From Salipiger abyssi (lineage in GTDB: Bacteria > Pseudomonadota > Alphaproteobacteria > Rhodobacterales > Rhodobacteraceae), in the NCBI RefSeq assembly GCF_017311415.1, contig NZ_JAEKIS010000009.1, positions 146,076-210,075 of the forward strand: 64,000 nt of DNA, written 5' to 3'. Each line of letters opens with the position of its first letter. Position 1 is the first letter of the stretch. This document shows, one piece after another, positions 58,357 through 64,000 of the stretch. The position numbers and the translations under genes are program-made. The notes below the pieces were generated by a model. It worked only from the letters and a program-made list of their open reading frames with translations, did no database searches and had not been told where the DNA came from.

Positions 58357-59551
58357 GCAGTTCACCGACGATGATGACGCTTTGCTCGCGGAGCTTGGCG
58401 TAGAGATCGAACAGAAGAAGGTCGCCGCCCGCACCCCGCGCGAAGAGCGCATTATTGCAGGTTTCGAAGAAATCCAACGCTTTGTCGACGAGCATGGCTA
58501 TCCGCCGCAACACGGCGAAGACAAAGATATCTTCGAGCGCCTTTACGCTGTGCGCCTCGAACGCATACGCGAGTTGGAAGAATGCCGGGTGCTGGTCGAA
58601 TCGCTTGATCGGCAAGGCCTCTTGTCAGGGGCAGCCTCTACAGCTGCCGAGCCGACCGACGATTTGGATGATGACGCTCTTCTTGCCGAACTCGGGGTCG
58701 AGGCCGAAACATCAGAAATCACTCAGCTTCGTCATGTTCGGCCTAGCGCCGAGAAAAAAGCTGCCGAGGAAGTCGCGAACCGTCAGCGCTGCGAGGATTT
58801 CGACAAGTTCAAGCCGCTCTTCGAGCAAATCCAGAAGGAGCTGGAAACGGGTATGCGCGAAACCCGTCCCTTCGAGATGAAGGCCGAGATCGAGAAAGGC
58901 CGTTTCTTCATCGTTGGCGGTCAAAAAGCCTATATCGCTGATATGGGAGAGTTGACACTCACCGATCAGGGCCGCACCGACGCACGGCTGCGCGTCATCT
59001 TTGACAACGGCACCGAGAGCAACATGCTCATGCGTTCGCTCCAGCGGGCTTTGAACAAGGATGATGCCGGACGACGGATCACCGAGCCGACCGCTGGTCC
59101 GCTCTTTACCGACCAGACCATTGATGGTGACGAGGCCAGCGGCACGATCTACGTACTGCGGAGCAAGTCCGAGCTACCGCTCGTCGCTGAGAACCGCGAT
59201 CTCGTGCACAAAATCGGCGTTACGAATATGAGCGTCGAAAAGCGTATCGCTGGTGCACACCTTCAGCCGACATTCCTCATGGCCAATGTCGAGGTGGTCG
59301 CGACCTATGAGCTCTACAACATCAACCGCACCAAGCTGGAAAACTTGATCCATCGCATTTTTGCTTCCGCAAAACTCGACATCGAGATCAAGGATCGTTT
59401 TGGTAATCCCGTTGTGCCGCGTGAGTGGTTCCTTGTGCCGCTCCACGTCATCGATGAGGCCGTCGACAGGATCAAGGACGGGTCGATACGAAACTACGCT
59501 TATGATCCAAGCACTGCATCACTACGGGATCGGTCAGATGGAAAGAATTAA
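58349..59551 (+). CDS. GIY-YIG (T5orf172-like) nuclease
   Basis: 400 residues. The C-terminal 130 residues carry the GIY-YIG fold as GTIYVLRSKSE (265-270 onward), HKIGVTNMSVEKRIAGA with the conserved Arg, and a Glu in TKLENLIHRIF, resembling the T5orf172 branch. The N-terminal part has two similar acidic repeats (DDDDALLAELGVE and DDLDDDALLAELGVE) separated by a helical segment, probably for binding the helicase. It overlaps the helicase by 8 bases and ends the cassette. It is likely the cutting subunit. Confidence 0.8.
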   Translation: MAKQFTDDDDALLAELGVEIEQKKVAARTPREERIIAGFEEIQRFVDEHGYPPQHGEDKDIFERLYAVRLERIRELEECRVLVESLDRQGLLSGAASTAAEPTDDLDDDALLAELGVEAETSEITQLRHVRPSAEKKAAEEVANRQRCEDFDKFKPLFEQIQKELETGMRETRPFEMKAEIEKGRFFIVGGQKAYIADMGELTLTDQGRTDARLRVIFDNGTESNMLMRSLQRALNKDDAGRRITEPTAGPLFTDQTIDGDEASGTIYVLRSKSELPLVAENRDLVHKIGVTNMSVEKRIAGAHLQPTFLMANVEVVATYELYNINRTKLENLIHRIFASAKLDIEIKDRFGNPVVPREWFLVPLHVIDEAVDRIKDGSIRNYAYDPSTASLRDRSDGKN

Positions 59552-59662
59552 CGGCGGTTTCATTCTCCAAAGAATGTACAAATGTCAACTAAAGACAATG
59601 CAACCTATTGTATTTTAAACGGAAATATTCCAGTATCTCGTGGAGTTATGAAAGGGGCGAAC

Positions 59663-59845
59663 ATGCAGGGACTAACGTTTGATGTCTTGAACTTCTTGGG
59701 AGGCCTTGTTGCTGGCGCCGTTGGCGGCGCTCTTCTGACCCTGAAGTTCACAAAGAACATGCGCACGAACGGAAGCGGTACAACCGTGGACCAGTCAAAG
59801 TCCAGTGCCGGGGGTGATATCGTCGGAAGAGACAAGAAGAATTAA
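59663..59845 (+). CDS. Small membrane protein with SSAGGDIVGRDK tail
   Basis: 60 residues: one hydrophobic helix (LNFLGGLVAGAVGGALLTLKF) then the C-terminal SSAGGDIVGRDKKN. AAAGGGGCGAAC precedes this ATG; upstream starts at 59582 and 59648 are possible. The last motif is repeated at the N-terminus of the next protein, 22 bases further on, so the two are related by the ABC-3C-associated tag. It may tether the complex to the membrane. Confidence 0.55.
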   Translation: MQGLTFDVLNFLGGLVAGAVGGALLTLKFTKNMRTNGSGTTVDQSKSSAGGDIVGRDKKN

Positions 59846-59866
59846 AATCACTATTCGATCTAATTA

Positions 59867-60436
59867 ATGAACAAGGTAAGTCAGCAGCATTCATCAGCAG
59901 GCGGAGACATTGTCGGGCGTGACAAGGTCACGAACTACAATGCTGCGCCAAAAGGCAAGATCGAAAAATTGCTGATCAGGCTCCAAGAGCAGTATGACAA
60001 TGACGAGGAAACTCAAAATATTATTGATGAACTCGCCCGTTACCATTCGCGCCGCGCGGTAGATGGAATTACTGGCCTCGAAAGCAAACTTGCCGTTGCA
60101 GGAAAGTGCGATCAATACGATGACGCCATCGAGAAGAAAGAGATGTTTGCCAAACTTCTCCAGAGATGGACCATGTACTCGTCCGCTCAACTTATCTTCT
60201 CGCACATCCTAGCCAAAGCGGAAATTGAGTTCACACAAGTAATTTATCCGCAGATACCTGAAATTTCCGAGGCTTCCGTCAATGCTTTGGTGATTGAGAG
60301 AATTGTAAATCCTATTGTAGAAGAGTGCGGGGACGACCTGCTAGCCATCAATCACAATCTTGTCCTTGGCATGATCTATTGGCTCGCCGAGCAATGCTTT
60401 ATTCGCTGGCATCATCCCCCATTGGTGAAGAAATGA
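59867..60436 (+). CDS. ABC-3C system C-terminal-domain-type component
   Basis: 189 residues. The N-terminus HSSAGGDIVGRDKVTNYNA matches the tag typical of the first component of ABC-three-component systems, followed by a helical domain (KIEKLLIRLQEQYDNDEETQNIIDELARYHSRR ... FAKLLQRWTMYSSAQLIFSHILAKAE). No enzymatic motif is seen. It overlaps the middle component by 4 bases. I infer it as the partner that senses or effects; the assignment is by motif and gene order. Confidence 0.65.
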   Translation: MNKVSQQHSSAGGDIVGRDKVTNYNAAPKGKIEKLLIRLQEQYDNDEETQNIIDELARYHSRRAVDGITGLESKLAVAGKCDQYDDAIEKKEMFAKLLQRWTMYSSAQLIFSHILAKAEIEFTQVIYPQIPEISEASVNALVIERIVNPIVEECGDDLLAINHNLVLGMIYWLAEQCFIRWHHPPLVKK

Positions 60437-60954
60437 TGCAGCTCACTTACAATGAAGCGTTTGATCCGTATCACGCGACGTTCAGATTCTTGCGCCTTTG
60501 GCAGGGATGCAAACTCGCTGGAAAAACCCACATCGACATGCTGCGCATTCTCGATTTCTATTTGCTGTTCCCGTTTCGAATTCAGAATATGTCCTTCATT
60601 GCTTCGGATCGAAGCTGGCGGCAAGTGAGCAAGTCCTATGAAAGCCGCAAGCCATACGGCGAGCTACCGGACGACGTCTCAATCTTCTCAAGAATGGAAC
60701 CATTTCAGCGGGCAGCGGCAAGCTCTTTGGTCGAAGCTCAAGTGCTTTCCGCTGATGCTTGGAAAAACAATCAGATTGAATTTGTTCAAAAAGAGCTTCC
60801 CGCTGACCTGAAGAAGCGATGCGACGAACTGAACGATAGTATGCGAGACGTTATCGAAATCCTATGCGCACTCAACGAGCGCTACCCACTGCTGGGTAGA
60901 AGCGGCCTAAAAGATCGGACAGGTCTACTGGAGTTTAGATATGACTCGGTTTGA
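60433..60954 (+). CDS. ABC-3C system middle component
   Basis: 173 residues with the middle-component pattern: YNEAFDPYHATFRFLRLWQ ... HIDMLRILDFYLLFPFRIQ, then a polar helical C-terminus ending LLEFRYDSV. The start is the ATG at 60433 in ATGA overlap with the preceding gene, with GGTGAAG upstream; a second ATG follows directly. It overlaps the ATPase by 14 bases. Function unknown other than as part of the three-gene unit. Confidence 0.7.
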   Translation: MMQLTYNEAFDPYHATFRFLRLWQGCKLAGKTHIDMLRILDFYLLFPFRIQNMSFIASDRSWRQVSKSYESRKPYGELPDDVSIFSRMEPFQRAAASSLVEAQVLSADAWKNNQIEFVQKELPADLKKRCDELNDSMRDVIEILCALNERYPLLGRSGLKDRTGLLEFRYDSV

Positions 60955-62854
60955 TCCCTGCATGATTGTGAAACGGATTTTGGTCAAACGGCGATCTTCG
61001 ATTGCCTATGACGAGGCTTTTCATGAGGGCGTGAACGTGGTCCGGGGCGATAACTCTTCCGGAAAATCTACCATACTCAATTTCATTTTTTTCGGCCTTG
61101 GTGGCGACCTCGACAAGGATGATTGGAGTGAGCACGCTCTAAAATGCGATTATGTCTGGATTGAGGTGGAGTTCAACGGGCGTCCCGCAGTCCTTCGCCG
61201 CGAAATCGACGTCAACTCCCAGTCTCCCATGGAAATTTTTGGCGGTAGGTTTGAAGATGCCGAGAAAGCACCCATCGAAGAGTGGGTGAAGTATCCTTAT
61301 GCGAGGTCGAAGAACAAAGAGAGCTTTTCCCAGGCGATCTTCAGATTACTAGAAATGCCCGATGTTGCCGTCGAGGGAACCTCAAGCATTACAATTCATC
61401 AGATACTTAGGCTACTGTACGCCGACCAGCTCAGCCCTATAGAAAGCCTCTTTCGGTTCGAAGGCTACGACCCCGAAAATTTGCGGGAGGCAGTCGGCAA
61501 TCTTCTGTGCGGTGCATTCGATACGGAAATCTACGAGCTACAACAACTCCGCAAGGTTCGGGAAAAAGAGTTCTCCGATGCTTCAGCCGAACTCCGTAGC
61601 ATTTTTCGGGTGGTCGGCGGAGATGAAAGCCTTGGCCTTGAATGGGTTCAGCAGAAAAAGAAATCACTCATATCCGAAAGAGAGGAGCTTCTGAAGGAAA
61701 TCGCTTCAGCCGAGGAAGAGTTTTACGCGAAGCAGTCTAGCGAAAAAATCACAATCAGCGCACAGAAATCGGTTTTCAAGCAGGTTCAAGGGCTTCAAGA
61801 GCAACTACAGAATACAAGGGAAGCTATTGGTGCTGTTGAATTTGAGATAGCAGACTCAGACGATTTCATAATGACACTTCATCGGAGATTGGAAGCACTC
61901 AAGGATGCCGATTTGGCATCTTCATTGGTGGAGACGGTACATTTTGCGACGTGCCCCTCTTGCTACGCCGCAATACTTGAACAGGACGACTCCGTTGCCG
62001 CCTGCCACTTGTGCAAAACGCCTCTTGACGCGGAAAGAGCCCAGGATCGCATCGTAGGATTAATCAACGATCTATCCATCCAGATTAAGCAGTCGGAAAG
62101 GCTTCAGGAAGTAAGACGAGAGCGCCTAAAGAAGCTTGAAGCCAAGTACAGCACCACTGAAGGTGAATGGAAACTGAAGGCCAAAGAGCTTCAAGAATTG
62201 CGCGTTTTGCCTACGTCCAAAGTTAGGGAAAAAATTAGAGAGCTGCACCGAAAGCTTGGATACATTGACAAATCCATCGAAGATACCGACGAGCAACTGA
62301 AGCTGGCAAACCGCATCGGGGATTTGTCCGCGCGCAAAGCCTCTCTGGATGAGGAACTGAAAGACCTTGAAGCACGGATTGATGCGCTGAAGCGTAGTCA
62401 AACCAGCAGAATTCGTACTGCACGGAACGCGATAGAGAAGAAGACAATAGAGATGCTAAAGGGTGACTTAAAAAGGCAAGATTCTTTTGAGGACCCTCAA
62501 CGTGTAGACTTCTCGTTTGCAAAGAATACTATCACAGTGGATGATCACACCTATTTCTCTGCAAGTTCGCGCGTTGTTCTCAAAACATCTTTCCTCGTCG
62601 GCTTCTTAGCTGCTGCCCTTGAGGACGAAAAATTTCGCCATCCAAGGTTTCTGATGATTGATATCACGGAGGACAAAGGGATGGAGCAGGAACGAAGCCA
62701 CAATTTCCAACATCAAGTCGTTCGTATTTCTACTGAAACCGAGGTCGAGCACCAAATTATCTTGGCAACTGCAATGCCTTCGCCCGAACTTGAGGATGAC
62801 GTGTTTGTCGGGAAGTTCTCGACGCGAGACAGTGGCACACTCAATTTTTTATAG
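60941..62854 (+). CDS. ABC-3C SMC/RecF-like ATPase
   Basis: 637 residues. Walker A GDNSSGKST at about 36-44 in VVRGDNSSGKSTILNF, a long coiled coil about 195-510, and the ABC-signature-like SASSRVVLKTSFLVGFL and Walker-B-like RFLMIDITEDKG (about 570) in the C-terminal part. The coiled coil carries a zinc-knuckle-like pair CPSC (338-341) and CHLC (355-358), similar in idea to the Rad50 hook. It completes the ABC-3C operon and is the likely DNA-end or invader-DNA sensor. GGAG lies 8 bases before the ATG at 60941. Confidence 0.82.
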   Translation: MTRFDPCMIVKRILVKRRSSIAYDEAFHEGVNVVRGDNSSGKSTILNFIFFGLGGDLDKDDWSEHALKCDYVWIEVEFNGRPAVLRREIDVNSQSPMEIFGGRFEDAEKAPIEEWVKYPYARSKNKESFSQAIFRLLEMPDVAVEGTSSITIHQILRLLYADQLSPIESLFRFEGYDPENLREAVGNLLCGAFDTEIYELQQLRKVREKEFSDASAELRSIFRVVGGDESLGLEWVQQKKKSLISEREELLKEIASAEEEFYAKQSSEKITISAQKSVFKQVQGLQEQLQNTREAIGAVEFEIADSDDFIMTLHRRLEALKDADLASSLVETVHFATCPSCYAAILEQDDSVAACHLCKTPLDAERAQDRIVGLINDLSIQIKQSERLQEVRRERLKKLEAKYSTTEGEWKLKAKELQELRVLPTSKVREKIRELHRKLGYIDKSIEDTDEQLKLANRIGDLSARKASLDEELKDLEARIDALKRSQTSRIRTARNAIEKKTIEMLKGDLKRQDSFEDPQRVDFSFAKNTITVDDHTYFSASSRVVLKTSFLVGFLAAALEDEKFRHPRFLMIDITEDKGMEQERSHNFQHQVVRISTETEVEHQIILATAMPSPELEDDVFVGKFSTRDSGTLNFL

Positions 62855-62895
62855 GCTCAGAATTTGGCGCACCCTTCGGGCCGGGCTGTCGTGAA

Positions 62896-63165
62896 CCGAG
62901 CCTATAGTCTCGGCCAAAGGCTTCCATCCCTTGCGCATCATCGGCCAGCCGTGACCGGCTGACATTCCTTCTTGTTTGGGGGCCTGGCGGCCCCATCCAC
63001 CGTCAAGACCAAGCCCTTCGCTAAGGCTTCGGGCGCTTTGGTGCGTCTCCCCGTCCTTCCTGGCCGTTAGCCCGTGCAGGACGGGTGATACCCCTCGCAC
63101 CTTCGCGGTCTGGACGGTTTCCCCCCTCTCTTCGCCAGAGGGGCAGATCGGTTGCATGCGCAACC
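62896..63165. promoter_or_regulatory. Hairpin-rich leader of ardC
   Basis: Stems (left / right): 62896-62900 / 62909-62913, 62946-62951 / 62956-62961, 62979-62984 / 62989-62994, 63011-63015 / 63025-63029, 63051-63057 / 63078-63084, 63123-63129 / 63137-63143, 63150-63155 / 63160-63165. This fills the 330 bases between the ATPase and ardC, and no gene is seen. Antirestriction genes in conjugative elements may be read from single-strand hairpin promoters; this stretch would fit, but that is inference. Confidence 0.5.
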
Positions 63166-63185
63166 AATCAAAGGAGAAAAAACAA

Positions 63186-63890
63186 ATGAAAAAGGATGTT
63201 TACCAGAAAGTCACCGACAAAATCATTGCCGATCTGGAGCAAGGCGAGCTGACATGGCTCAAGCCTTGGAGCGCGGGCAACATGGAAGGACGGATTACCA
63301 AGCCCCTACGGCACAACGGCATGCCCTATAACGGTATCAATGTGCTGATGCTGTGGGGCGCAGCCGTCGAGGGCGGTTATCTTTCCCCGTTCTGGATGAC
63401 GTTCAAGCAGGCGAAGGAACTGGACGCCCATGTCAAGAAAGGCGAGCGCGGCAATCTGGTGGTCTATGCCAACACCATCACCAAGACCGAGGAACAAGAC
63501 GACGGATCGGAGGAAGAGCGGCAAATCCCGTTCATGAAGGGTTACACCGTTTTCAACGTCGAACAGATTGAAGGCCTGCCCGAGCATTACTATGCAAAGC
63601 CCGAGCCGGTGATTGATCCGGCAGAGCGGATCGAACATGCCGATGCATTCTTCGCCGCGACCGGTGCTGATATCCGTCATGGTGGGAACAGCGCGCACTA
63701 TACCGGTGCAACCGATCACGTGCGGATGCCGGTGTTTGAAGCCTTCCGGAGCCCCGAGGCCTATTATGCGACCCTTGCCCATGAGCTGATCCACTGGACC
63801 AAGCACAAAGGCCGTCTTGACCGCGACTTTGGCCGCAAGACATGGGGTGATGAAGGCTATGCCCGTGAAGAACTGGTTGCCTTATCTTGA
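63186..63890 (+). CDS. ardC: ArdC-like antirestriction protein, 3'-truncated
   Basis: 234 residues; family members have about 300. The N-terminal ssDNA-binding DUF1738 domain (VYQKVTDKIIADLEQGELTWLKPWSAGN ... YNGINVLMLWGAA) is complete. The zincin domain has HELIHWTKH and continues to GYAREELVA, where the sequence leaves the family and stops three codons later; homologues go on with about 70 residues. The divergence lies at about 63881. AAAGGAG precedes the ATG. It may protect the element from host restriction, but without the end it may be inactive. Confidence 0.8.
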   Translation: MKKDVYQKVTDKIIADLEQGELTWLKPWSAGNMEGRITKPLRHNGMPYNGINVLMLWGAAVEGGYLSPFWMTFKQAKELDAHVKKGERGNLVVYANTITKTEEQDDGSEEERQIPFMKGYTVFNVEQIEGLPEHYYAKPEPVIDPAERIEHADAFFAATGADIRHGGNSAHYTGATDHVRMPVFEAFRSPEAYYATLAHELIHWTKHKGRLDRDFGRKTWGDEGYAREELVALS

Positions 63891-63952
63891 CAGTCTGCAC
63901 CGCATGCCACCTTGCCGTAGGATGGGTGACAGGCGTTGACGGTAGGCAGTTT

Positions 63953-64000
63953 TCAGGCTGGCCGCCGCGCTTACCAAAGAGCTGGCGGCGGCCAGCCTGA
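63953..64000. repeat. 16-bp inverted repeat at window end
   Basis: TCAGGCTGGCCGCCGC (63953-63968) pairs perfectly with 63985-64000 across a 16-base loop. It lies in the noncoding stretch 63891-64000 behind the ardC break and could be the end or terminator of a mobile element that extends right. Nothing else is seen in that stretch. Confidence 0.5.

Noticed and set aside
62976..63185. In-frame 70-codon N-terminal extension of ardC
   Set aside because: The extension lies in the hairpin-rich leader, is unlike ArdC, and the ATG at 63186 has a proper ribosome site.

Overview
The window looks like chromosome from a marine-type alphaproteobacterium of the Rhodobacteraceae/Roseobacteraceae. The support is very high GC with strong codon bias in positions 1-44,700, the UPF0262 / LMW-phosphatase / infA / maf / rng / yacG and murA-DUF2948-hisD gene sets, a pyruvate carboxylase, an NDUFS4-type complex I subunit and a waaA/HNH/DUF1178 neighbourhood. 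The genus cannot be fixed by eye; a Salipiger-like relative is a guess.

Positions 1-44,700 are mostly ordinary core genome: folate and cell-wall precursors (folP 3' end, glmM, murA), fatty-acid and acetate metabolism (fabI, ackA), repair (msrB, uvrB, pcrA), Kdo transferase (waaA), sulfur amino-acid synthesis (metY), anaplerosis (pyc), RNA and translation factors (rng, infA) and hisD. Accessory pieces within it are a RAYT transposase with four REP palindromes next to uvrB, a rhodanese-I78 fusion lipoprotein, a decayed tRNA-Ala(CGC) beside an acyltransferase, an amidohydrolase remnant, and a membrane alpha/beta-hydrolase gene lying on the opposite strand inside the hisD-UPF0262 block.

At tRNA-Thr(GGT) (44757-44831) a genomic island begins and runs to the right edge of the window. 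A large serine recombinase sits directly at the tRNA 3' end and its reading frame continues antisense through the tRNA, as expected of an element integrated there. Base composition drops clearly. The island carries a leftward mobilisation operon (VirD4/TraG-like coupling protein with a degenerate P-loop, several small proteins, recombinase), small membrane proteins, unknown genes, and then a rightward block of conflict systems.

The conflict block has three parts. The first is a tightly overlapping four-gene cassette (52720-59551): an MmeI-like N6-adenine methyltransferase, a protein with a possible HEPN-like C-terminus, a DEAD/DEAH helicase and a GIY-YIG nuclease. This looks like a restriction-modification system with separate motor and nuclease. 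The second is an ABC-three-component (ABC-3C) operon (59663-62854). The third is an ArdC-type antirestriction gene (63186-63890) that has lost its 3' part. Two long noncoding stretches, 52158-52670 and 62896-63165, are packed with short perfect stem-loops directly ahead of the methyltransferase and of ardC. They are the least explained sequence here and could be single-strand promoters or structured leaders.
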